Part shown: positions 12,543 to 24,628 of the stretch, one piece after another
Position numbering within the stretch: position 1 is the stretch's first letter
Layout: each line of letters starts with the position of its first letter
Origin: Paramecium pentaurelia
Taxonomy: Eukaryota > Ciliophora > Oligohymenophorea > Peniculida > Parameciidae
Assembly: GCA_905183005.1 (NCBI GenBank)
Contig: CAJJDO010000115.1
Location: forward strand, 194,105-258,104
Direction of reading: 5' to 3'
DNA: 64,000 bases
Notes under the pieces: model-generated
The model's database searches: none
What the model saw: the letters and a program-made list of their open reading frames with translations, nothing else
What the model was told of the DNA's origin: nothing
Program-made: the position numbers and the translations under genes

Positions 12543-13547
12543 ATGGAAAATGAATAAATGTGTAAAAATCACCCTAAATAAACTCTTAGTTGGATTTGTT
12601 TAGAAAGAAATTGTTAATAAAGAGTAATGTGTTCAACTTGTGCTGTTAAATTACATGATCGTAATCACAAATTAGAGGAATTAAATAATATTTATGAGAA
12701 TGGATGTTTAGCTACATATTTTAGTAATAAAAAGAACTCATCAGCAGGATTATTATAATTAATTAATGGTGAATAAGATAATGTTTTTGAGAATGAATAA
12801 TATGATGATTATTTATAAGAAGGAATTGAAAGATGTTTAAGAAATGTTTCAAAAAAAATAGAAGAAACAAAGAATTAATTAATTAAATAACATGAGAAAT
12901 TGAAAGAAGATAAAATAAATGAAAGAATCCTTTTTATTGATTAATTAAATGAATTAGATCGAAAATTGAAGACATCTTCAAATTTGGAAGTAGACATTGA
13001 ATATGCATTTTAATAAATATAATCATTTGCTTAAAAGAAAGAATTGGAAATGGCTAATAATAAAGAAAGTGCAATACTTTTAAGAAAAATTCGTTTACTT
13101 GAATTAATGAAAGATAACTTTCTAAAAATGATAAAATCATATTTTCATAACTAATTTACAGCTGAATTTTGCCATTTATTTGATATGTAAATGGAAACTT
13201 TGAATGCTAGAGAAGTAGATGATGTATAAGGATTTTTAGATTATATGGATTCAAAATGGAAATAAGATTATCGTAACATATAATTATCAATCGAAAAATT
13301 TGTGGCTCGTTTGAATGAGGGTTTAAAATATTGTATAGGAATGCCATTAGAAAATCCAAAGAAATAATTAATAGTACGATCTCCAATGAGACAATTCCCA
13401 ATTAATATACAAACACCAACTTATTAGCATTTTACATCTCCAAAACAAGTAGAATTCACAAAATCTTAAGTTATATATGAAGAGCCCAGTTAGAGAAAGA
13501 ATATAAAGATAGAACCCGTTAGTTAGAGTCTTTAATAGTATTAGTGA
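12543..13547 (+). CDS. B-box-type zinc finger coiled-coil protein
   Basis: 334 residues, intronless. Residues 6-45 form a B-box-like zinc finger: CKNHPKQ, then ICLERNC, CSTCAVKLH and the closing RNH. A long helical, Glu/Lys/Gln-rich coiled-coil region follows (roughly residues 90-230), then a Pro/Ser-rich tail. This is the layout of TRIM-like proteins without a RING. B-boxes mediate protein assembly; the partner is unknown. The TGA at 13545-13547 is only 21 bp before the next start codon on the same strand. Confidence 0.8.
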
Positions 13548-13568
13548 GATATGACGATAGATCAAATA

Positions 13569-14516
13569 ATGAGTATATAAAATATTAAAGTACTATTTGT
13601 TGCATAACCATGTAAAGAAATCTAGAGATCTAGATCATAAAGTACAAGTATCTTTAAAGATTAATAAATCAATGGAATCATCTAAGGTCCACGTTATGAT
13701 AATAGAGGTGAAGTCATTAAGAGATCCATTGTTGGAACTGTTGATTAATTTTAAAGAGAAGGCAAAGTATAATATGATAGTAGAGTTACTGATGAAGAAT
13801 CTTCTATGTTAAAATCTTTTGTTATTACTTAATTCAATAAGAAACAAAACATCAAGAAAAAAATAGAACCTATTCAATTAAGCAAGATTTCAAAGGAAGA
13901 AATTCTCTTGCATATTGATAAAGTTCAAAACAATATTAAATGTTCTTAATCTTCTCTCAGATCTCAAGAAGAGACTCTGCCTATAATTGAGAGAAATCTA
14001 TTAACTAAATAGAGAAGAATCTTAGAATCTTGTGAAGAATAATAAGATAAATGGAATCAATTAGAGTAGGAATTAGCAAATCGTTGTGAACGTTCTCATA
14101 ATAACACTCTTATAAGAAGAAGTCAAGGATATAGAGAAAAGAAATAGTTATTGGATTCATTAAATGTTTTATAGAAGGAACCGAATGTTAAGGAATGGTA
14201 TGCAAAGTTGAGAAATTATAATTAATCTATTGAACCATCTATTGAGATAATTAAAAATGTTAATCATGTAAAAATGTATAGCGAGAAATTTAAGAATATG
14301 ATTAATCAAAGATTAAATAATAAGTATTATGACGCTGATTATCTTGTTGTTAACGGAAATAGTAAATTGAAAATGGAATCAAAAGAAGCTACAGATTTAA
14401 TGTTTTTACCTTAAGATATTGTATAATAACAACAGAATTAAGATTTTAATTACTCAAATTATAATAAGCGTGATATTAGTCGTCGATCTTCCTATAGAAT
14501 TATTTAATTATAGTGA
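13569..14516 (+). CDS. basic helical protein, unrecognised
   Basis: 315 residues without introns, ATG 13569-13571 to TGA 14514-14516. Mixed charged sequence with heptad-like stretches (for example QRRILESCEEQQDKWNQLEQ), no transmembrane helix and no recognised domain. It ends with an Arg/Ser-rich tail (RDISRRSSYR), a possible phosphorylation region. It starts 21 bp after the B-box gene. I tested whether both could be one gene joined by an intron and found no GT..AG pair that restores the frame, so I keep them separate. Confidence 0.72.
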
Positions 14517-14569
14517 ATTTTAATATAAATATATTTTTAATGTAAGATCATCTCCAATAATCTAAGACT

Positions 14570-15524
14570 ATGTTCCTCATGCATAAAATTAAGAGTTTTA
14601 AGTTACAGCCTTAAATTTCAAATAACATTTTTGATGAACATAATCCCTAATATGGACCAAAATATGATAACAATAATAAAATTATAGCTAGAAGTGTTGT
14701 TGGAAAACCAGATATTATAGATAAAATAAAAAAGAAAATTGAAGAATCAAAATTATCTAATTCTCCAAAAATGAAAAACTCTATTGTTTTTTAAAAAATG
14801 AAATAATCCTATTCTAATCTCTCTAATATGAAGAAATCATAATCATCTAATAAAATACCTCTTTTTTAAGATCCTATTCATTCTAATATCTTATCTCGAT
14901 AAGTTTCACATAATAAATCTACTATGGCAGCATTAATAAATCATCATGCAAATGTTAATATAGAATAATATTTATAAGAAACAAAAAATAGAATTCAAAA
15001 AAATGAAAGTGAAGAACTAAAACTAGAGAAATAATTAAATATATTTGAAAGAAATGCAAATACTAGATAATAAAGAGTTATAACTTAATTTTAAGAAAGA
15101 GAATAATCTTGGGAATTAGTTAATATGACAATACAAAGTAAATGTTAAACAAGAAGCAGAGAAAAATTAACTTTATTACAGAAGAGTTAAGGTAGTAACA
15201 TTTAAAAATATTAGATTAACAGCTTATAGATTAAAAAAGGAAATCCTTAATGAATTGCCATCTCCTCCAAAAAATTGGTACCAATAATTGAGAGGATCAA
15301 ACTCTGTAGTGGAAAAAGAAGATGATCATACTATTAGATCCTAAAGAATAAATTTAAATTCGAAAACATTATTATTAAAACAAACAGATTTTGAGAATAG
15401 TTTAAGAATTAAAGGTGAGAGTAAATTAAAAAGAGAATTTGAAAATCATAAATGTCCATTGATAACTATGGTTGGATTGGAAAAAACAGAAGAAAGTGAG
15501 ATCTTACCAAAACTTAAATATTGA
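14570..15524 (+). CDS. basic, Asn/Lys/Ser-rich protein, unrecognised
   Basis: 310 residues after removing intron 15138-15159 (22 nt). Splicing is required: without it the frame stops at a TGA near 15252, and with it the C-terminal half (ILNELPSPPKNWYQQLRG) becomes continuous. An in-frame alternative ATG lies at 14579. The middle is predicted helical (NRIQKNESEELKLEKQLNIF). No membrane segment or known domain is seen. It ends 90 bp before the AGC-kinase start. Confidence 0.72.
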
Positions 15525-15614
15525 ATACTTTATATTTAATCTTTAAAGATTCTTGTGTTTTATTCATATATATATCTATTAATTGATGTATAACATCGTT
15601 ATATTAATTAAATA

Positions 15615-16800
15615 ATGGGAAATTGCAATATTACTGATAAGAAGGACCTTCCAGATTCAGCAAGTACTTAGAATTTAATAAAGAAGTTCTGTCGGTGCAT
15701 AACTTTGAATTTATTGAAGTCCTGGGGAAAGGAGGATTTGGGAAGGTTTGGAAAGTTAAGAGAAGAAAAAACAAAAGTTATTTTGCCCTAAAAGTGATGT
15801 CAAAGGCAAAGTAATAAATTTGTTGTTATAATATAAGGGTCATCTCAAAAAAGAGTGTATCTTCAGTAATGAATGAAAGAACACTATTGAGTTAACTAAG
15901 ACATCCATCTCTGATCAATATGATAGCTGCATTTTAAGATAGAGAAAACTTATATCTTGTTATGGATTTATTAAGTGGAGGAGATCTCCGTTATCATATT
16001 GGAAAGAATAAGAAATTTTCAGAGGAAGAAACTAGTATATATTTCAATATAGAATTTAGAATTCTTTTGTGCATGTATTATCATTGCACTAGAATATCTG
16101 CATTCATAAGGTATAATCCATAGAGATTTGAAACCTGAGAATTTAGTTTTTGACTCTGAAGGCTATCTTAGATTGACAGATTTAGGAATTGCTCGTATAT
16201 GGAGACCCGATAATTCATCTGATACAAGTGGAACTCCTGGCTATATGGCACCAGAAGTACTATGTAGATAAAATCATGGCATTGCTGTTGATTATTTTGC
16301 TTTGGGTGTTATAGTATATGAATGCATGTTGGGAAGAAGACCATATGTAGGGAAATCTAGATAGGAGATAAGAGATAATGTATTAGCCAAATAAGTGTAA
16401 ATAAAAAGAAATGAAATGCCAGTTTCATGGTCTTTAGAAGCTGGTGATTTTGCCAATCAAGTAATGTTAATTTAAACTTATAAGTTGATCTAACGAAAAC
16501 CAGTTTAGAGATTAGGATCAGATAATCCAGAAGCTGTAAAAAATCATCCATGGTTTAAAGGATTTGAGTGGAATAAATTACTAAATAAAGAATTGCATCC
16601 TCCGTATATTCCTCGTAGTTCCAGTAATTAAGGAGGGTCTACTCAGGATACAGAATAGGATACAAATGAAAATAATATGTTGCTTCGAAGGAACTCTATC
16701 TAAGGTATTTATAATTAATAATTATATTAATATAGCTTAATTCGATGGATATAATTATGATCCTAATGAAGCTATGATAGCAGAACCATCTAAATTCTGA
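15615..16800 (+). CDS. AGC-type protein kinase, YANK/STK32-like, N-myristoylated
   Basis: 352 residues after removing five introns: 15664-15683 (20 nt), 15811-15837, 16035-16059, 16461-16484 and 16705-16735. It begins MGNC, a dual myristoylation/palmitoylation site. The kinase core has GKGGFGKV, the ALKV lysine, the YANK-type hinge LVMDLLSGGDLRYHI, HRDLKPEN, and GTPGYMAPE. DFG is replaced by DLG (YANK kinases also deviate here, with DFN). The AGC tail shows the FEWNKLL element and a Pro-Pro-Tyr-Ile-Pro turn, then a Tyr/Asp-rich end. Likely a peripheral membrane Ser/Thr kinase; substrates unknown. The frame is only continuous once the 20-nt intron is removed. Confidence 0.9.
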
Positions 16801-16832
16801 TTAACTTTTTATATTAGTAATTATAATAACAC

Positions 16833-17024
16833 TCATAAAGTCTTCATCTTATAATTGATTATAGTTGCCAAATTCATCAATTACTCTAAATATTCAGAAT
16901 TATTTTCTAATGCTGAATCTGAACATTCCATTATCTGTACTTACATTTGTTTTATTTACTATATTGTAATTCCATTCCTATTTGAAGCAATAATCTGATA
17001 ATCTGATAGTCGAGAGGAATCCAT
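16833..17024 (-). CDS. small protein (63 aa), unrecognised
   Basis: Single-exon frame from ATG 17022-17024 to TGA 16833-16835, reading through several TAG/TAA as Gln. Composition is ordinary and helical (ECSDSALENNSEYLEQLMNL). It fits snugly between the kinase stop (33 bp, convergent) and the next gene's stop (50 bp, tandem), as real genes in this window do. There are no diagnostic motifs, and a chance open frame cannot be excluded. Confidence 0.45.
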
Positions 17025-17073
17025 TAATTTAACGATTTAATAATTAATTAAGTTAGAAATATAAAAAGAATAC

Positions 17074-17832
17074 TCATACTTAAATAATTTTTCCTACTTG
17101 AAAACATTTTCTTACAAATCTTACTGCTTCCTCCTGATTGTAATTCTCTTTAACTACTATTTAAAATAGATCTTAAACTAGAATAGATTAAGCAGGATCA
17201 TTCTTTGAAAGCTGAAGTTTCAATTCTAAACATTTAGAATAAAATGTTCTTTTAAATTCAGATACTTTTCTTATATCTCTTTCTGATTTGTATTGTCTAT
17301 ATGTATATTCAGCTTCACTGGCTTCCTAACATTAAGATTCAGTCTTTATTCTAGTATCAACTCCCTATGGAAATGAATTTTAAGAGACAAGCTTTTTCTG
17401 ATTTTGTAACATTAATTTCTCTTTCACTAAAGCTAATAATCTACTTAACAACATCATTATAGTAATTGATGCTTAAGGATATGCTATCAGTACATTTACT
17501 TCACTTTCAATGTCTCTTAATTTTTTGACACTCTAACTATTATAGCATCTAATGGCATCAATTTGTGTACTTAGCTCCTATATTCTTATAAGGAATTTGT
17601 ATTTTTCATTATTATCATCTAATTTCTCTGCTCCTTTAATAGCTATTGTTTTTATATGGAGTAATTATTATGAGATTTAATCAATTTAGGTATTGAGTTT
17701 GTTTGTATTTTGCATGCAGCTACGACAGTGAAGATCAATTTAAGTAATTGGTATGAAATTTAAACATTAAACACAAAATCCCATCTATTCTGATGGCTAC
17801 TATCTTCTTTTTATTTTTTGTGCAGTGCTCAT
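17074..17832 (-). CDS. zinc-ribbon coiled-coil protein
   Basis: 252 residues, intronless. Residues 22-40 hold two Cys-x-x-Cys pairs (CVQC ... CRSC) spaced like a zinc ribbon. The rest is helical with Gln/Lys/Glu heptads and a C-terminal element EEAVRFVRKCFQ that resembles a UBA-like or short helical motif. No membrane segment. The family is not recognised. Start chosen at ATG 17830-17832, the first in the frame and upstream of the zinc pairs. Confidence 0.7.
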
Positions 17833-17942
17833 TTGAGGTAAAGATTTAATTAAAATGATTTGTAAATTATATAAGTAATACAGAGTTAAAATAACTCAAA
17901 TAATGTATTGTTTAATAAAAATGCATAATTAGATATTCATTC

Positions 17943-18440
17943 TCACCTGATTATTTTTTATGTACCCTTTATGTTAATAAAATTATTCTGTTTTGGTTTT
18001 GGTTTATCCAAATATATACTTCTAATTTCTAGAGCTTTTTTTGTCAATTTTATTTTAGGTTTAATGCTTCTCGAAGGCAATACGAAACATGATGGTTATG
18101 GCTTCTTTTTAGATGAAGGTGAATATGATAAATTAAGCGAATGTGATTCTGCACTATTTATAATTAGTTCATCTGAATTCTTTAATGGTACATATGCATA
18201 ATTTATATTGTTTTCTTTATTCTAATTCATGCTTCTATTTTTTATTGGTGAATGTATTTGGGTTTAATAGAGATTGATATTAGCTTTAGGTTATTATGTT
18301 TATTTTGTAACAATGAAACTAGCATTCTCCTTTCTAGACTTTTATGATCTTATTCTTAAATTACTTTGATTCTATTATTTGATTCTTGTATCACCTGCTA
18401 TATAACTAATATTTTATAGTAACTTTTATCTTGTATTCAT
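17943..18440 (-). CDS. basic Ser/Lys-rich protein, unrecognised
   Basis: 165 residues without introns, ATG 18438-18440 to TGA 17943-17945. Strongly basic, Ser/Asn/Gln-rich and probably disordered, ending in a Lys-Pro-rich stretch (LDKPKPKQNN). No domain recognised. On the opposite strand the same DNA gives a shorter standard-code frame that I treat as a shadow. Nuclear or cytoskeletal association is only a guess from charge. Confidence 0.62.
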
Positions 18441-18573
18441 TTTTTGAATTTAATTAAATTCAACAACTAAATTTTCTTTCTTAATATACTTATCATTCTT
18501 TATTCATTAAAATATTACGCAATATTCACTAACAACGTATTTAATTTTAATTATTATAAAACAAATATCATCA

Positions 18574-18957
18574 ATGAAAATCTTAGATTAAATCAAATAA
18601 GAAGTTGAGCATTAAATGCAAGTTAAATATGGCAAAAGCATTTCTAAAAGATATAATAAAGCTACTATCACACTTAGATGGATCCTCATATACATGGTTC
18701 TTATTTTAAATAAGACCATTAAACAAGTATTCTTAAATAATATTTCTCAAAAGTCTTCTGAACTATTAGGTATCAATTATACAGCAGCTAAAAATATTTA
18801 TAGACAGTATAAAAATATATAATTAAATCAAAATATATAAAGAAGAGCTGGAGTCTCCTCAATTGAAAACTATAACTGGAAAAAATTTAAAGTTATAGTT
18901 ATATGTTAAAATACTTAAACACACACTTATACACTTGATTTATATATTAAAAAGTGA
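18574..18957 (+). CDS. small protein with helix-turn-helix-like motif
   Basis: 127 residues, ATG 18574-18576 to TGA 18955-18957. The motif NISQKSSELLGINYTAAKNI matches the layout of a helix-turn-helix in which Asn-Tyr precedes an Ala-Lys pair, a pattern I associate with small HTH-like proteins that are numerous in Paramecium. Flanking sequence is basic. DNA binding is inferred from the motif only. A hydrophobic stretch before the motif (RWILIYMVLIL) is unusual for such a protein and may mean part of the frame is decayed. Confidence 0.55.
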
Positions 18958-19255
18958 ATTACCAATCAAATTTATTTATTATTATAAAAATTGTTATTTC
19001 TCACTGATTATATTTGAAATCCAATTATTAATCATTGCAATACAATTATTTTAAAATGATTAACTACAAAAAGTTATTATTGACTCATTTTATATAGATA
19101 TAATATCTTTTATATTAAATATTTATATTAATAATTGTTATATTTTTAGATTATTAATTTCAATTTTTATAGGTAGAAAAAGAATTATAATATAATTATA
19201 TGAAATAATTTTAATTAAAATACTTATATCTCATAAACAATATTTAATAATACAA

Positions 19256-22200
19256 TCACTAAGAAATTCCTTACTCTAATTTATAAAATGATCCCTTTTA
19301 ATTGACTAATTATTAATAAGATCCCTATTCAACAATCTTTCCTTCTTCAAATACATAGATCACATCAGAATCCTAATAAATTTATAATATAAAATATATA
19401 CCTTAATTGTTGATATTCTATGAGCAATTGCAATTGTTGTTTTGCCTTGCATTAATTAATTTAAACTATTTTAAACCAATTATTCACTTTCAGCATCCAA
19501 AGCACTAGTAGCTTCATCAAGAAGTAAAAGATTACAATCTCTCAATACAGCTCTAGCTATAGCTATTCTTTATTTTTATCCTCCTGATATTTAAGTTCCT
19601 TTAGGTCCAACTTATCTATCAAAACATTAACCTCTTTATTATTCATTTCCTTTTTATTCTGCTTATGTTTCTTCAAATTAATTATTTAAAATAAAATCAT
19701 AAGCATTAGCTTTTTTGGCTGCATTTTCAATTTATTCCATTGTAGCTTATGATATATTATATTTTATATTATCTTTGATTGTTCCATTAAATAAAACTGG
19801 TTCTTAAGATACAATACCAAATTATCTTCTTAAATAACGGATATCATAATCAGTTATATCAATTCCATTAATTGTAATAATACCTTAATCTGGTTCATAG
19901 AATCTCATCAACATTTGCATTAATGTTGATTTACCACAACCAGAAGGTCCAACAAATGCAACTTTTTATCCAGGTTTTACAGTAAGACTAAGATTCTCAA
20001 ATACATTTTTATCTCTAGATTAATATTTGAATGTAAGATTATTAAAACATATATCTCCTTCAATAGATTTAGTTAATTTCTATTTTTTTAATCTTTCTTC
20101 TCTTTAAAATTCATCTTCACTATCCAATATCTCAAAAATATTCTTACTTGCATTTTTGGCTGCTCCAATATCTCCTGCAAATGCTGCATTATTCCCAGCT
20201 CCCATAGTAGCAAATGTCAATGCAAATATAGTCCTAAACATATCATTTACACTTAAATCAATATCTCTACAGAATATAGCTCCAACATAAAATACAATGG
20301 CATTCATAATAAATATATTCATTTAAGAAAGACCCATAGCAAGTCCTGCCTTATATCCTTTTTCTTTAGCCATTTCTAAAGGCATCTATACTTTTTTAGA
20401 ATATATTCCAAGAATAATTTATTCATTCCCAAAAGAGAAAACTGTTCTAATATTTGTAACAGCTTCCATAATTAAATTACCTGAATCTTTATAAGCTTCA
20501 TCAGTTTAAGCAGAAAAACCTTATAAATATTTAGCTTGTAAAACACCTGAGATAAATGAGAAGGGTGTCACTCCAAGAGTTACAAGTGTAAGTGCCCAAC
20601 TTGATGTAAATGCAATAGTCAATCCACAAACTAAAGAAGCAAAATTAGCTAAATTAATTCCAATAATTGAAGATGTTAATCCATTAATAAGTTTACAATC
20701 AACTGCAAGTCTACTAGTTAATGTTCCAGCATTATTTTTTGATTCATCATAATATGGAATTGGCATTCTCAATAATTTCCTAAATGTATCTGATCTCAAT
20801 TTTAATGTTAATCTTTCACCAACATAACTTAAACAAAATGATTATATTGCCCATAATAAAAATGCTGCACATCCAATAATAAAAAAATACAAAGCATTTT
20901 TATCAGCTTCACTTTTAACATAAGACATCTTCTCTTCTCTAATACTTCCATTATATTATTTTGGATTTGATTAAGCTAATACAGTTATTATATCAGATAA
21001 AAATAAAGAAAATAATGGAAAAGTACAACCATTAGCTAATGCTGCTAAAATTCCAATAATAAATTATAATCTCTCTGATTAATTGTATGTAAATAGTCTA
21101 CCCATCTAAGCATCAGGTTCTTAAGGTTTATCATTTGAATTTACTTTATCATATTTTATATCAGTAGATTTTTATGTTTCTTTTTAACTTTTAATTAAAA
21201 CATCTAATTCTTATAATTATTTATATTAATCAACAACTTCTTCTGTTATACTTTTATTTTCCATTACATTCATTGATATCATTTTTTAAGTATTATTTTT
21301 TTCTACATCCACTTAATTCAATGGTTATAATTTTTATTTAGAATTTTAAGTTTTCATTTTTTAAGTTTCTTCTTCAGTATTATTAATTTAATTCTTTGCC
21401 AATACTTCATATTTTCCATGTTTATTCATTAACTCTTAATGTGTACCTACTTCTACAACTTACCCTTTATCTATAACATAAATTAAATCTGCATTTTGAA
21501 TAGTACTCAATCTATGAGCAATCACAATTGTAGTAATTCCTTTTGATACTTCATCTAATGTTTATTATATTAATCTTTCATTAGTTCTATCTAAAGCACT
21601 TGTAGCTTCATCTAATAATAAAATTTAAGGTTTTTTTAAAATAGCTCTAGCAATAGCAATCCTTTATTTCTATCCACCACTTAATTAACTACCTCCAATA
21701 CCAACATAAGTATTTAATCCTTATTCCATTTTTGATACAAAATCCCAAGCATTTGCCTTCTTTAATGCATCTATCATTTCCTCTTCAGTTGCATCAATCT
21801 TTCCATAAAGTAAATTCTCTTTTATACTTGTTGCAAATAAAACAGGTTCTTAACCTACTAAACCAATTCTACTTCTTAAATCAATAAGATCTAAATCTTT
21901 AACATTAATCCCCTATTGTCCACCAAAAAGAACTTCTCCTGAATCACAATCATAAAATCTTTCAATAAGTTACATTACTGTTGATTTTCCACAACCACTT
22001 TCACCAACCAAAGCTACTTTCATACCAGGAGGTATTCTCAATGATAATCCATTCAATACCACTTAATCAGGTCTGTTTGGATAATTAAATTTTAGATCTT
22101 TTAACACTATTTCCCCATTAAAATCTAATAATTTTATAGGGTTTTTCGGATTATAAATTTTAGGTTGTCTATCTAATATTTCATACATCTATGCTGCTGC

Positions 22201-23306
22201 AGCTTGACCTTTAGCAAAATTCTAAACACATGGTCCTGCTTATCCTAATGAAAACCCTCCAGTAACTATAGCAAAGAATATTGTCATGACATCTCCAACA
22301 GTGTAAACATCTCCTTAATTATGATTATATGTCTAAAATACATTGCTTATTATTTTACTTAATCTGCTATCAACTTTGCACCATACCAAAATCCTAAAGC
22401 ATATGACCATAAACTAGCAGCCCATAACAATCCTATTGCCAATCCTACTCCTAAATCATATTTCATTGTTTTATGTGCTGCTCCTTCTAAAAGATGATAA
22501 TATTTCTGATGCTCATAATCTTCTCCATCTAACATCTTTACTGTCTTTATTGAGTTTATAGCCTATTCAGCTAAAGCTCCAGCTTCACTATATGCAGCTT
22601 AAGTCGCAGCAGCTGATTATTAAATCACCACCGAAAATATAGACATTACAATTGTTAAAGCTGGAAGTGTTGCAGTTATTACTATTGCTAATTGCCAACC
22701 CCTAAATCATAGCTAGAATCATTACCAAATATATCCATATAAAAATCCAAAAAAAGTCATTGAAAAAGTCATTATAAATGTTGGAACCTTCTCTCCTATT
22801 GCACCTTATACTGCAAATGATTCATTTGCTACCTTACTATTCAACTCATTTGGATTTATTGTATCAAACCATCCAACTTCCTATCTTAATATTGCTTTAA
22901 AATAGTTCTTTCTAAATTCTATCCCTTATCTTTCTCCAGAAATCATCCAAGTTGAAAACATTGTAAACGATAAAATCCCAGTACCTATAGCAACAATCAA
23001 GAACCATCTAAGATATTATTTGATAATATACAATGCATTCCATCCTGCTTGTCTAACCATTTCATCTCCTGCTTCTTAGAATGAATTTATCATTGATCCA
23101 AATATCAAAGAAAAACTTGGAATAGCTCCACCATTAATAAAAGCTGCTATTGAACCCAAAACCATCAATGCTATATCTTCTTTTTTTGCAAATCTAAATA
23201 GATCAAAATAAGCTATCATTTTAGGTTTCTCTTGATTTGTCTTTATTTCTGAGAGTTTATCACTAGCATGTATCTTAACTTCACTAGGCCCTTTACTTTA
23301 AGACAT
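19256..23306 (-). CDS. full ABCB-type (MDR/P-glycoprotein) ABC transporter
   Basis: 1323 residues; introns at 19373-19401 (29 nt), 22333-22358 (26 nt) and 22702-22725 (24 nt). Domain order is TMD-NBD-TMD-NBD. NBD1 has Walker A GESGCGKST, signature LSGGQKQR, Walker B ILLLDEATSALD and H-loop IAHRLST. NBD2 has GPSGCGKST, ISGGQKQR, LLLLDEATSALD and IAHRIST. Both sites look complete, so two ATPase sites are expected. The linker between halves is Gln/Lys/Glu-rich. Members export lipids or hydrophobic compounds; the substrate is not predictable. In Paramecium this class is large, so tight orthology is not claimed. Confidence 0.96.
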
Positions 23307-24362
23307 TATATCTTATTTTTATTTCTGAAGAACAAATAACTAAATCTTAGCTAAATTTCTTTTATAAATTCCATCTGTTGATATACGATAAGTAATCTTC
23401 AGAATCCTACTTACATGCGATAAGTGTGGATGGTTACTTATTCATAATACTTCTAAAGTCATTAATAACTTAATACTCAATCAATAGTCATATAATATTG
23501 ATGATAAATGCTTAATCAGTTATTCATACTTAAATTTTAACTCTTTAATTCATAAAGCATATTTTCAAAAGAATTGATGAAAACTATTTAAAATAATACA
23601 GTTTAACATATTAAGACTGATTGATGTACTAAGTAAGATATAGAATAAAAAATGCAAGTAATTAATAAACTTTAATATTCTAAAAGAAGGATTATCAAAA
23701 TAAATATTTTAAGGAGTATGATTTTTAATTATTTTGGAGTTGATTAAAAATATTATAAAAGAAATACAATCAATATAATTCTTTAATCTTTAAAGAAATG
23801 TACTTTTAAATGATAAATATTTAAGTTCTATTAAAAAGTTGGTCTATAAACATTTTAAAAGACTTAAAATTGTTTAGAGACATAAAGTATGTGAATATTT
23901 AAAAGTATTAAATTACTATTGCAATTTCTAATCTAAGTAATTAAGTAAAGTCTAATGAATCTAAATTTCAACATTGAAGTATAAGATTAGTTTGTGTATT
24001 ATTCCTTTTGAATGTTCAAATACTTTAATTAACAACTTTGGTAGGAAATCAAGTATTATAATTTGACAATATTTTTATGTTAAATTATGGAAGATTTTAA
24101 ACAAATGTCTAAAATGAAGTCAATTCAATTATATCATTAATGTAAATGATAATGCTGAGACTTTGATGTTAACTATAAATAAAATAAAGTTTTCCATTTT
24201 ATAATGATGCCTAGAGGAAAGTATGTTAATTTTAATTATTTTGTAGAGATAACTATTAATTCTATTATAAATTCATAATTTACATAAAAATATTTAAGGT
24301 CTTCCTTATTTTCATTATGATATGATTGAGTATTAAAAATCCCTGATTGAATTTAACATAAT
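23307..24362. other. 1-kb intergenic region
   Basis: AT-rich with no gene I can support. A minus-strand open stretch just upstream of the transporter start (about 23300-23450) overlaps the transporter ATG in another frame and is treated as 5' flanking sequence. A short exon-like segment starts with ATGCCTAGAGGAAA at about 24206 with a legal donor, but I could not extend it. Confidence 0.5.
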
Positions 24363-24506
24363 ATGAATTTTATTTAGAAAGTAGTTCAATCTAGGTCAAA
24401 TAATGATTGGAAAAAATTGTAGGATGAATCATTAGAGAAATAGATTGAGGAATGTAAAAGACAAAATAAAAAAAGAATAATATCGGAGAATAATTAAAAA
24501 AAATGA
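24363..24506 (+). CDS. possible small basic protein (47 aa)
   Basis: Open frame from ATG 24363-24365 to TGA 24504-24506, Lys/Arg/Gln-rich and helical (NNDWKKLQDESLEKQIEECK). A TGA lies just upstream in the same frame, so it is either a very small gene or the last exon of a gene whose upstream exons I could not connect. The composition looks translated; there is no family match. Confidence 0.3.
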
Positions 24507-24628
24507 ATTGTTCTTTATAATTATTGACAGTGCAAATATATCAACTGAAAAAGCGTTCAGCCATTGAATAATGTATAAATTTGGAAACATTTAGAATAGT
24601 TAATTGAATTAAATTTATATATTAATTA

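Noticed and set aside
13530..13600. Fusion of the B-box gene and its neighbour through an intron
   Set aside because: None of the GT..AG pairs tested in this interval restores the second frame, so two genes are reported.
17971..18201. 76-residue plus-strand frame with hydrophobic start
   Set aside because: It is antisense to an intronless Ser/Lys-rich gene, which has a longer uninterrupted reading with TAA/TAG as Gln.
23300..23450. short minus-strand open frame overlapping the ABC transporter start
   Set aside because: It is in a different frame from the transporter ATG, has no recognised motif and lies in likely 5' flanking sequence.
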